Shown here piece by piece: positions 1-5,920 of a stretch of 9,969 bases of DNA. The notes beneath the pieces were generated by a model. It saw nothing but the letters and a program-made list of their open reading frames with translations. It ran no database searches and had not been told where the DNA came from. Each line of letters begins with the position of its first letter. The stretch's first letter is position 1. Made by a program: the position numbers and the translations under genes. Source of the stretch: a bacterium (GTDB lineage: Bacteria; JAGOBX01); the NCBI GenBank assembly GCA_029551925.1, contig JAKPEO010000005.1:1-9969 (forward strand). Reading direction: 5' to 3'.

Positions 1-811
1 TCTAAATTGCTTAAATCATATTGTTTTTCATACAATAAATTTAACAAAAAAGTCGGCGTGCCTGTCTCATACCAATAATTTTTAAATTCATATGAATCAA
101 AAAATAATAATATTGAAAAAGGATTATATAAATTATCTGCGTCTGAAAAATTGTAGCCGTTATACCAGCGCTTGATTTTTTGTAATAATTTTTTTTATCA
201 TTTTTTTTTACTTTACAACAGTCGTCTATATATTCTTTAAAATATTTTTCAAGTTCTTCGTCTGTATAGCCGAGCATATTATTAAAACTACTATCTAAAC
301 TTATATCATATAAATTATTCAAATCTGAAAATATTGAAGTCTTTGAAAACTTTGTCACGCCGGTTAATAAACAAAATTGGATATATTCATCAAGCGCTTT
401 GATTGTGCCGTAAAAAGTTTTTAATATCTCGCGATTTTGTTTGCATATCTCTAAATCTGTTAATGTGTCTATTATCGGTTTCTCATATTCGTCGATTAAA
501 ATTACTACTTTGGTTTCGCGCCCTAAATATTTTATCAACTCAAAAAAACATTCTTTATAATTATCATATTTAAGTTTATAATTATATTTTCCCGCTATTT
601 CAGTTAATCGATTTAACAAACTTTGTTCAAATACTTCTTTGGTATCTTTCTTTATCTCATTAAAATCAATTTTTATTATCGGATATTTTTTAAAATGCCA
701 TTTATAGTAAATATATAATTCTTGAAATAGTTCTTTATTGCCGCTGAATATATTTTCAAACCTTGACACCATTAGCGATTTGCCGAATCTACGCGGCTGC
801 GAAAAAAAATA
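1..811 (-). pseudogene. AAA-ATPase-like / PD-(D/E)XK family protein, disrupted (partial at window edge)
   Basis: This is a remnant of the AAA-ATPase-like family (an N-terminal ATPase-like domain, usually followed by a PD-(D/E)XK nuclease-like domain). The longest open frame begins at an ATG at 772, but the conserved FSQPRRFGKSL nucleotide-binding motif is encoded in the same frame just upstream (805-773), behind a TAG stop at 814-812. The ATG is therefore internal, and the usual 40 or so N-terminal residues are missing. Numbering from that ATG, the Walker-B-like ILIDEYEKPI is at residues 91-100, the LTGVTKFSKTSIFSDLNNL block at 136-154 and GYTDEEL at 168-174. Downstream the frame turns to nonsense and stops at 43-41. 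The family motif RWYNGYNFSDADNLYNP, followed by FDSYEFKNYWYETGTPTFL, continues in another frame to the window edge. Adding one T to the T8 run at 189-196 restores a continuous frame. Whatever the protein did, this copy is very probably inactive. Confidence 0.85.
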
Positions 812-854
812 CTATTTTACTTCATTAAATGTGTTTTTTTATGAAAAATAAATA

Positions 855-883
855 TTGACAAACAAAATAAGAAAATATAGAAT
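855..883 (+). promoter_or_regulatory. sigma-70 promoter of the tRNA-Arg gene
   Basis: A perfect -35 box TTGACA (855-860) is followed after 17 bases by TAGAAT (878-883), a five-of-six match to the -10 consensus. Transcription would start near 890, about 20 bases before the tRNA, which suits a short 5' leader removed by RNase P. The promoter sits immediately behind the truncated end of the pseudogene on the other strand. Confidence 0.7.
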
Positions 884-911
884 GAATTTCAATTAAATTA
901 ACTAAAAAATT

Positions 912-988
912 GCGCCCGTAGCTCAGCTGGATAGAGCAACAGCCTTCTAAGCTGTGGGTCGAACGTTCGAATCGTTCCGGGCGTACCA
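912..988 (+). tRNA. tRNA-Arg (anticodon TCT)
   Basis: A full cloverleaf can be folded by hand. The acceptor stem GCGCCCG (912-918) pairs with CGGGCGT (978-984), with one G-U pair at the end. The D stem is GCTC/GAGC (921-924 with 934-937). The anticodon stem is ACAGC/GCTGT (939-943 with 951-955) around the loop CTTCTAA, giving anticodon TCT at 946-948, which reads AGA and, by wobble, AGG. The T stem is GAACG/CGTTC around TTCGAAT. The discriminator base is A and CCA is encoded (986-988). AGA is a favoured arginine codon in AT-rich genomes. No hairpin terminator is evident downstream. Confidence 0.97.
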
Positions 989-1152
989 TTCGTATATTCT
1001 GTTATTCACTTTATTTTGCATTTAAAATTATAAAAAAACAAAAATAGGGACTTTATATACATACTGCTGTGACAAACATTTAATTTTAGCAGTGTTCTCT
1101 TGTTCTAATGCTTTCTCTAAATTTTTTTATATATTTTTTTTAATTTAATAAT
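989..1152. other. AT-rich intergenic stretch without a recognisable gene
   Basis: This stretch follows the tRNA and is dominated by A and T runs. The only structure I see is a 6-bp inverted repeat, ACTGCT (1063-1068) with AGCAGT (1088-1093), separated by 19 bases and not followed by a clean T tract. I cannot assign it a role and saw no convincing coding frame. Confidence 0.5.
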
Positions 1153-1167
1153 AGATATAATATATCT
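1153..1167. promoter_or_regulatory. 7-bp palindrome overlapping a putative -10 box
   Basis: AGATATA (1153-1159), one A, then TATATCT (1161-1167) form a perfect inverted repeat. It overlaps a consensus TATAAT (1156-1161) placed to start transcription a little before the ribosome-binding site at 1181. There is no good -35 box, only T runs near 1133. In sequence this AT-rich a palindrome can arise by chance, so an operator is only a possibility. Confidence 0.3.
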
Positions 1168-1180
1168 ATAAGTTTAAGTT

Positions 1181-1197
1181 AGAAGGCGTATTTTATG
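1181..1197 (+). promoter_or_regulatory. Ribosome-binding site and ATG followed by a stop after three codons
   Basis: AGAAGG (1181-1186) stands 8 bases before an ATG at 1195-1197, an ordinary initiation site. The frame reads Met-Ala-Gly, then TAA (1204-1206), then Ile-Lys, and reaches the ATG at 1213 in the same frame. The signal therefore appears to belong to the small open frame that follows. This argues that the stop is a recent nonsense change, or that the start region is a short leader with reinitiation. Confidence 0.45.
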
Positions 1198-1212
1198 GCT
1201 GGCTAAATAAAA

Positions 1213-1383
1213 ATGATAATTGACAAAATTATTCAAACAAGAGTCGGAAATGATCCTAATTTGCAAAAAACTACGAAATTAAAACTTACATTTAAAGGCA
1301 TATCAACCGCAGGGTTCAGCACTTATGGCGAGCAATATTTCGGTAATATAAACCAGACTTCGACAATGCTTGTATTCAAGTAA
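1213..1383 (+). CDS. Small hypothetical protein, 56 aa, probably 5'-disrupted
   Basis: The frame encodes a small basic protein starting MIIDKIIQTRVGNDPNL and ending in TAA at 1381-1383, five bases before the stop of the convergent methyltransferase gene. It contains a LKLTFKGIS segment and has no membrane helix or cysteine motif. I do not recognise the family. The ATG at 1213 has no good ribosome-binding site of its own. The good one lies before an ATG at 1195 that is in the same frame but closed by TAA at codon 4. If CAA or GAA once stood there, the original product was 62 residues. The gene may thus be a pseudogene, a reinitiation product, or a chance frame. Confidence 0.4.
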   Translation: MIIDKIIQTRVGNDPNLQKTTKLKLTFKGISTAGFSTYGEQYFGNINQTSTMLVFK

Positions 1384-1388
1384 GAAAA

Positions 1389-2213
1389 TTAGTTTTGAAT
1401 TTTAGTTAAAATATGGAATAATATTATGCCTGCTGATACAGCGACATTAAGCGAATTTTTTCTGCCGAACATCGGAATTTTGATTATGTTATCTGCGCGC
1501 GCTAAAATATTTTCATTTACCCCAAATTCTTCATTTCCGAAAATTAACGCGGTAGATTGATTAAAAGAAACATCAAAATAATTTTTTGCAGTATTAGTAG
1601 TTTCGACTGCAGTAACTGCAATTTTTTTTTGTTGTAAATATTCAAGCATTTCTTCCGCATATTTGAAATATCGCCAATTTATGAAATTATCAGTTTGCAT
1701 AGCTGCGCGTTTGACTTTATTATTGTCAGGTGCTGGCGTGAAGCCGCATAATATTATTTCAGCGATGCCGGCAGCATCGGCAATGCGAAAAAAAGCGCCG
1801 ACATTAAAAGGCGAACGGATATTATCTAACGCTAAAATAATATTGTTTTTGAGATAATTTTCAGATTTTTGCTGTTGTGTATCACTGTTTAAAATTTGAA
1901 AATCGTATTCTTTTATTTGTTTGCCGTTGAGCTCGGAAATTTTATGATATAGATTATTTGCTAAATTTGCGAGTTTGAAATATTCGGCGTTTTCTGAAAA
2001 TCTTTTAATATTAGAAATTTCATTTTTTAAAAAATCATATTTTTTAGAGTTTGCCAATAATTCTGAAAATTTGTTATTAACCGCGTCATCAAGTTTATTT
2101 ATCCATTCGTTCAATTCTGCGATAGAAATTGAGCCCTTATAATTGAACATTGCGAATCTAAAAATATTTTTTAAAATAGCGACTAACTCTAAAATTTGTT
2201 TAGAATAATTCAT
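1389..2213 (-). CDS. SpoU/TrmH-family RNA 2'-O-ribose methyltransferase
   Basis: This is an S-adenosylmethionine-dependent methyltransferase that by family should 2'-O-methylate ribose in tRNA or rRNA. The C-terminal half is a SPOUT knot domain with all three motifs: NIRSPFNVGAFFRIADAAG at residues 131-149 (Arg133 in the catalytic position), LIFGNEEFGVNE at 223-234, and IPMFGRKNSLNVAVSAGI at 246-263, which forms the cofactor-binding knot. Residues 1-120 are a charged, predicted helical region and do not look like the small L30e-like substrate domain of many relatives, so the target cannot be named. The gene is last in the queC operon; its start lies 6 bases after the stop of the DUF368 gene, and its ribosome-binding site is weak and A-rich. 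The family call is firm. The exact member (TrmH, RlmB, TsnR-like or another) is open. Confidence 0.9.
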   Translation of the reverse strand: MNYSKQILELVAILKNIFRFAMFNYKGSISIAELNEWINKLDDAVNNKFSELLANSKKYDFLKNEISNIKRFSENAEYFKLANLANNLYHKISELNGKQIKEYDFQILNSDTQQQKSENYLKNNIILALDNIRSPFNVGAFFRIADAAGIAEIILCGFTPAPDNNKVKRAAMQTDNFINWRYFKYAEEMLEYLQQKKIAVTAVETTNTAKNYFDVSFNQSTALIFGNEEFGVNENILARADNIIKIPMFGRKNSLNVAVSAGIILFHILTKIQN

Positions 2214-2219
2214 AAAAAA

Positions 2220-3245
2220 TTATTTTTCTTTTGGCGCCAAAAAAATCATAATTATTACAATTGCGCAGCCGCTGATAAAAGATAAGCAGGTAATAATTTC
2301 ATTTGCGGTAATTGTTGATGGGATAATGTTATTTAGATAAATTATTTCATCGCCTATTTGCGTTTGCGTTTTAAATGGCCAGATCACCCATAGCGAGCCG
2401 AGCACTAAACCAGTCAAGAAGCCCATAGTTATATCATAAAATTTATTTAATAAAAAGTTTAGAAGTTTTGTGAATAGTATTATGCCGATTAAACAGCCGA
2501 GCGAGAAAACCATTAATATAATTAAATTAAATTCAGCAATCGCTTTTAAAATTTCAAAATATGCGCCCATTAGCAATAAAACAAATGATCCGCTAATGCC
2601 GGGCAATATCATTGCAGAAATAGCAATAGCGCCTGAAATGAATAAATATATTAAATGAACAAAATCTATATTCTGAAAATCAAAAAAATTTTTTTGAGAT
2701 TTTGGCAACGCTGATATTTCCGAAGAATTTATTTTTTGCTGTTTAACCGCTTGTTTTAATTCCGCTTTTTTTATTAGTTTTTCGCCGGACATCGCATTAG
2801 AAATAGCAATAACAAAAATTGCAGCGATGATAATTGAAATAAATACAGTGCCAGATTTTTTTTTGATGAGAGTATAAGGCGAATATATCGATGCAAGGAC
2901 TAATCCAAAGAAAAAGCCGTAGGTGGCGTTATGTTGATAGATTAGCAAATAAGACAATAATTTAGCGAGCGATATAATAGCGATGATTGCGCCAATTCCT
3001 AATTTTAATAATAGCGGACCTTCAATTTTTAGAAATTCTTGTTTGAAAATTTCAAAATTGTCTTTTTTAAATGATAATGCCTGCAGAAAAATTTTTATAG
3101 TATTAACTGAAATATTATTTATGCCGGCTATTAGTTTTTCATAAAAGCCGAGCACGAGAGCCATTGTGCCGCCGGATACGCCCGGAATAATATTAGCTGT
3201 TCCGATAATAATTCCACAAATAATATGTTTGATTGTCTGATTCAT
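2220..3245 (-). CDS. DUF368 / PopT-type membrane protein, putative polyprenyl-phosphate translocase
   Basis: This polytopic inner-membrane protein is built as two related halves, each opening with a signature: GTANIIPGVSGGTMALVLG at residues 15-33 and AISAMILPGISGSFVLLLMG at 208-227. Hydrophobic segments fill about 5-35, 78-150, 198-290 and 315-336, with a hydrophilic stretch at about 152-195 between the halves. The length (341) is a little above that of many relatives because of this linker. DUF368 proteins have been linked experimentally to returning the cell-wall carrier undecaprenyl phosphate across the membrane (PopT), so recycling of lipid carrier is the best guess, taken from the family rather than from this sequence. 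The gene starts 2 bases after the queC stop, with AAGGAG (3260-3255) lying in the end of queC, so translation is probably coupled. Confidence 0.88.
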   Translation of the reverse strand: MNQTIKHIICGIIIGTANIIPGVSGGTMALVLGFYEKLIAGINNISVNTIKIFLQALSFKKDNFEIFKQEFLKIEGPLLLKLGIGAIIAIISLAKLLSYLLIYQHNATYGFFFGLVLASIYSPYTLIKKKSGTVFISIIIAAIFVIAISNAMSGEKLIKKAELKQAVKQQKINSSEISALPKSQKNFFDFQNIDFVHLIYLFISGAIAISAMILPGISGSFVLLLMGAYFEILKAIAEFNLIILMVFSLGCLIGIILFTKLLNFLLNKFYDITMGFLTGLVLGSLWVIWPFKTQTQIGDEIIYLNNIIPSTITANEIITCLSFISGCAIVIIMIFLAPKEK

Positions 3246-3247
3246 TT

Positions 3248-3946
3248 TTATTTACTCCTTGATTTTAATTTTTTTGTTCGTTCAAGCAATGGGTCTGGCA
3301 GCCCTGCTTTTTCAAAACCATTTGCTCGTAATATGCAAGCCGGACATTTTCCGCACGGCGGAAACGTGCCGTTATAGCAAGTATGCGAATATGCAAGCGC
3401 ATCTAATGCGCCTAATTTTTTTGCTAAAATTACCGCTTGTGCTTTAGTTAATTTTATTAACGGCGTATGAATTTTAATTTTAAAATCCATACCTAAAAAT
3501 ATAGATTTTTCAAGTGATTTTATTGTGGCATTACGGCAGTCTGGATAATTCGAGCAGTCGGTTTCGCACACGCCTGTCACTAAATTATAAATTTTTTTTG
3601 TATAAGCATAAGCCGCGCCAAAAGTCAGAAAAATCAGATTTCTGCCCGGCACAAATGAAATAGGCGTAATATTTTTTTTTACTTCGCCGATTGGATTTTT
3701 TAGGTTTTTATCTGTTAGCGACGACCCGCCAATTTGCGTAAAAGTCGGAATATCTAAAATATTTAATTTTATATTTGCTAATTTTGCTATTTTTATCGCT
3801 GATTTTTTCTCGATTTTATGAATCTGTCCGTAGTCGAAAAATAGCGCTTCAACATAATCGAAGTTGTTTTTTGCCCAATACAGACAAGTAGTAGAATCTT
3901 GACCGCCTGAAAAAATTACAATCGCTTTATTTTTTGAATTTTTCAT
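3248..3946 (-). CDS. queC: 7-cyano-7-deazaguanine synthase QueC
   Basis: QueC converts 7-carboxy-7-deazaguanine to preQ0 with ATP and ammonia, a cytosolic step in making queuosine for tRNA. The ATP pyrophosphatase loop is SGGQDS at residues 13-18. FVPGRN at 98-103 and the region around TGVCETDCSNYPDCRN (124-139) are typical of the family. Four zinc-binding cysteines lie at 190, 198, 201 and 204 (CYNGTFPPCGKCPAC). At 232 residues the protein has normal length and looks intact. The start is supported by GGGAG about 11 bases upstream. No queD, queE or folE lies nearby, so the rest of the pathway must be encoded elsewhere. QueC is first in an operon with the DUF368 and TrmH-family genes. The untranslated leader is only about 20 bases, too short for a preQ1 riboswitch. 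Confidence 0.96.
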   Translation of the reverse strand: MKNSKNKAIVIFSGGQDSTTCLYWAKNNFDYVEALFFDYGQIHKIEKKSAIKIAKLANIKLNILDIPTFTQIGGSSLTDKNLKNPIGEVKKNITPISFVPGRNLIFLTFGAAYAYTKKIYNLVTGVCETDCSNYPDCRNATIKSLEKSIFLGMDFKIKIHTPLIKLTKAQAVILAKKLGALDALAYSHTCYNGTFPPCGKCPACILRANGFEKAGLPDPLLERTKKLKSRSK

Positions 3947-3974
3947 TTGTTTTTATACTCCCAAAAATCTGATT

Positions 3975-4002
3975 ATTATACTAAATGAATTTTATAATTC
4001 AA
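3975..4002 (-). promoter_or_regulatory. Promoter of the queC operon
   Basis: On the minus strand, TTGAAT (4002-3997) and a consensus TATAAT (3980-3975) are separated by 16 bases. Transcription would start near 3968, about 20 bases before the queC ATG and just ahead of its GGGAG ribosome-binding site. Confidence 0.55.
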
Positions 4003-4009
4003 TAAAAAA

Positions 4010-4038
4010 TTGACAATTTAAAAATAAATCATTATAAT
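4010..4038 (+). promoter_or_regulatory. Consensus sigma-70 promoter of the nusG-paralogue/hydF operon
   Basis: TTGACA (4010-4015) and TATAAT (4033-4038) both match the consensus exactly and are spaced by the ideal 17 bases. Transcription should begin near 4045, leaving an AT-rich leader of about 40 bases before the ATG at 4086. The site is back to back with the queC promoter. A promoter this strong suggests high, unregulated initiation, with any control acting later. Confidence 0.8.
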
Positions 4039-4085
4039 TATATTTTTTTAAATTTTGTCGAAATTTATTGGACAGTTAATATCAT

Positions 4086-4670
4086 ATGGAATTTTTGGAT
4101 AAGATAGATGCGGTTGATGATTATGTATGGTTAGTTATAAATACTTTGACTGGCAAAGAAGAATATGTAAAAAAATATTTAGAGCATATTGCAGAATTGT
4201 CAAATTATGATTTTAAATTGATATTGCCTAAACGGAAGATTTTAATACGGCGGCGTGGGCAGTATATTGAGGAATTAAAAGTAATATTCAGGGGCTATTT
4301 ATTTTTATTAATCAATCCTGACAGTAATCCTGATTTGAATAAATTATTATATGAAATTGAAAGAATAAGGACGAAAAATTCTGGGTTGATAAAAATTTTG
4401 CGAGACAAACAAAACGCAAATCCGTTAATTGTAAAAAAAGAAGAAGTTAAATTTTTAAAGTCATTGTTGGATACAGAAAATGTTATTGATTATACATTTG
4501 GCGTGAAAGTCGGCGATGAAGTGCGTATAATTTCCGGACCATTTAAAGACCAGATAAGTAAAATTGTAAAAATAGATTATCGTAAATTTAGAATAAAAGT
4601 AAAATTGAATTTTTTAGGAGAGCAGGTAGTAGATTTTGCATTTAATTATGTTGAAGCAATAAAGAAATGA
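4086..4670 (+). CDS. NusG-family paralogue (LoaP/RfaH-like transcription factor)
   Basis: The protein has the NusG layout. An N-terminal NGN domain covers residues 12-105, with the opening WLVINTLTGKEEYVKKYL, the middle LILPKRKILIRRRG and IFRGYLFLLINPDS. A C-terminal KOW domain covers about 140-192 (GVKVGDEVRIISGPF, then a beta-rich stretch). NusG proteins bind RNA polymerase at the clamp and alter pausing and termination, and the KOW domain contacts ribosome, Rho or RNA. This copy is not in the secE-nusG-rplK setting of the housekeeping gene. Its sequence (a long basic loop at 50-58 and no clear core-NusG GYVFV block) looks more like specialised paralogues. It heads an operon with an RsmI-like gene, a GDT1-like gene and hydF. 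The stop overlaps the next ATG as ATGA. I am sure of the family; calling it a paralogue rather than the only NusG is inference from context. Confidence 0.82.
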   Translation: MEFLDKIDAVDDYVWLVINTLTGKEEYVKKYLEHIAELSNYDFKLILPKRKILIRRRGQYIEELKVIFRGYLFLLINPDSNPDLNKLLYEIERIRTKNSGLIKILRDKQNANPLIVKKEEVKFLKSLLDTENVIDYTFGVKVGDEVRIISGPFKDQISKIVKIDYRKFRIKVKLNFLGEQVVDFAFNYVEAIKK

Positions 4671-5347
4671 TTATGTCAAAAACTAAATTATGGATAGTTG
4701 CCACGCCCATTGGAAATAAAGACGATATAACATTAAGAGCGCTCGAAATTTTGAAGTCAGCTGATATTATAATAGGAGAAGATTATCGTTATACAGATAA
4801 ACTTTTGAAGACTTATGGAATTTTTAATAAGCGGATAGAAGAATTAAATGAACATAATGAATCAGAAAAATCAGACGACTTAATTAATTTGTTAAAATCT
4901 GGAACAACAATAGCGTTAATTAGCGAGCACGGAATGCCAATAATAGCTGATCCCGGCGCAATTTTAATTACAAAATGTTATGAAAATAAAATTGATATTG
5001 ATATAGCGGCTGGAATATCAAGTATAACCACAGCGCTTGCTGTCAGCGGCTTTAAGGTAGATGATTTTTGTTTTTTTAGCAAAATTCCGCGAAATAAAGA
5101 AGAACGAAAAAAATTTTTTATTGATTTGCGGAAAAATAAACAAATCAAGGTTTTGATTGATGCGCCGTATAGATTGCTGAATTTATTAGAAAATATTTAT
5201 TATAATTATTCTAATAAAGCGGAATTGGCAGTTTGTTTGGAATTGACTACTGATAGACAAAAAATTCTGCGCGGTGCTGTAAAAGAAATATTGGAAAAAT
5301 TCAAAAAAGAAAATTTTAAAGGTGAATATATTTTAATTGTTAAATAA
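4667..5347 (+). CDS. RsmI-like tetrapyrrole-methylase-family SAM-dependent methyltransferase
   Basis: The fold is that of RsmI, which 2'-O-methylates C1402 of 16S rRNA. LWIVATPIGNKDDITLRALEI spans residues 8-28, followed by GEDYRYTDKLL (37-47), NEHNES (61-66), a cofactor loop ISEHGMPIIADPG (85-97), AAGISSITTALAVSG (114-128) and a final LRGAVKEIL...KGEYILIVK. Several usually strict positions differ: EDTR is EDYR, SDAGTPGISDPG is SEHGMPIIADPG, and ESPHR is DAPYR. The protein ends at 226 residues, while typical RsmI continues for another 50 or so with a small C-terminal domain. It may be a shortened RsmI or a divergent paralogue with another target. Translation can start at 4667, overlapping the previous stop, or at the third codon (4673). 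Neither start has a clear ribosome-binding site. Confidence 0.82.
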   Translation: MIMSKTKLWIVATPIGNKDDITLRALEILKSADIIIGEDYRYTDKLLKTYGIFNKRIEELNEHNESEKSDDLINLLKSGTTIALISEHGMPIIADPGAILITKCYENKIDIDIAAGISSITTALAVSGFKVDDFCFFSKIPRNKEERKKFFIDLRKNKQIKVLIDAPYRLLNLLENIYYNYSNKAELAVCLELTTDRQKILRGAVKEILEKFKKENFKGEYILIVK

Positions 5348-5385
5348 AAATATTTAATTGTAAAAATATAAACGACGGTGATTAT

Positions 5386-5913
5386 ATGAATTGGAAATTA
5401 TTTTTTGTTACTTTCTGTTCGATATTTGTTGCAGAATTAGGAGATAAGACGCAACTTGCCACGATATCGTTTACAGCGGATAATGTAAAATATAAGTGGA
5501 TAGTTTTTTTAGGCGCGGCATTTGCTCTTGTATTTACAAGTTTTATCGGAGTATTTTTCGGACATCTAATGACAAAATTTATTTCGCCAAAAAATATTAA
5601 AATATTAGCCGCCGCGGTATTTATTATTATTGGCGTATTTATGCTTATCAGCGTATTTCGCGAAAAGCCAGAAGAATCGAATAAACAGATTATAAAAATT
5701 TCTAATATGATAAAAGAAATAGAAAAAATTGATAAATGTCGCGTATGTTTTAAATTCAATAAATTTTTAGAAGATAATAATGAAATTTTGAAAAATGAAG
5801 AAATAAATATTGTTAAAGAAAATTTGAATAAAACTAATGCCTGCGATAATTGCAATACTGAAAAATTAAAAAATGAATTATTGAAAATAACAGCAGATAA
5901 AAAGGAGGTTTAG
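5386..5913 (+). CDS. GDT1/UPF0016 (TMEM165-like) half-size membrane protein with cysteine-containing tail
   Basis: GDT1/TMEM165 proteins are membrane cation transporters (Mn2+ and Ca2+, with protons). The signature ExGDKT is present once, as FVAELGDKTQLATISF at residues 14-29. Three hydrophobic segments are seen at about 4-18, 38-60 and 70-92. Full-length relatives carry two such repeats, so a single-repeat form should pair with itself or with a partner. Residues 93-175 form a hydrophilic, charged and probably helical tail with two CxxC pairs (Cys118/121 and Cys153/156) that I do not recognise as a known domain; it could bind metal. The gene lies 38 bases after the RsmI-like gene and 7 bases before hydF, whose ribosome-binding site lies in its last codons. 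Transport of a divalent cation is inferred from the family. The tail's role is unknown. Confidence 0.82.
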   Translation: MNWKLFFVTFCSIFVAELGDKTQLATISFTADNVKYKWIVFLGAAFALVFTSFIGVFFGHLMTKFISPKNIKILAAAVFIIIGVFMLISVFREKPEESNKQIIKISNMIKEIEKIDKCRVCFKFNKFLEDNNEILKNEEINIVKENLNKTNACDNCNTEKLKNELLKITADKKEV

Positions 5914-5920
5914 CAATAAA

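Noticed and set aside
814-900. Missing N-terminal part of the AAA-ATPase-like gene in another frame
   Set aside because: All three minus-strand frames were read; none resembles the usual N-terminal segment, and the tRNA promoter occupies the space.
1063-1093. ACTGCT/AGCAGT inverted repeat as a terminator for the tRNA
   Set aside because: The stem has six pairs, the loop is 19 bases, and no T tract follows directly.
3947-3974. preQ1 riboswitch upstream of queC
   Set aside because: The predicted leader is only about 20 bases and lacks the C-rich pseudoknot elements; there is no room for an aptamer.
5382-5855. Minus-strand frame opposite the GDT1-like gene
   Set aside because: The plus-strand frame has the ExGDKT signature and membrane segments; the reverse frame shows only the mirrored hydrophobic pattern.
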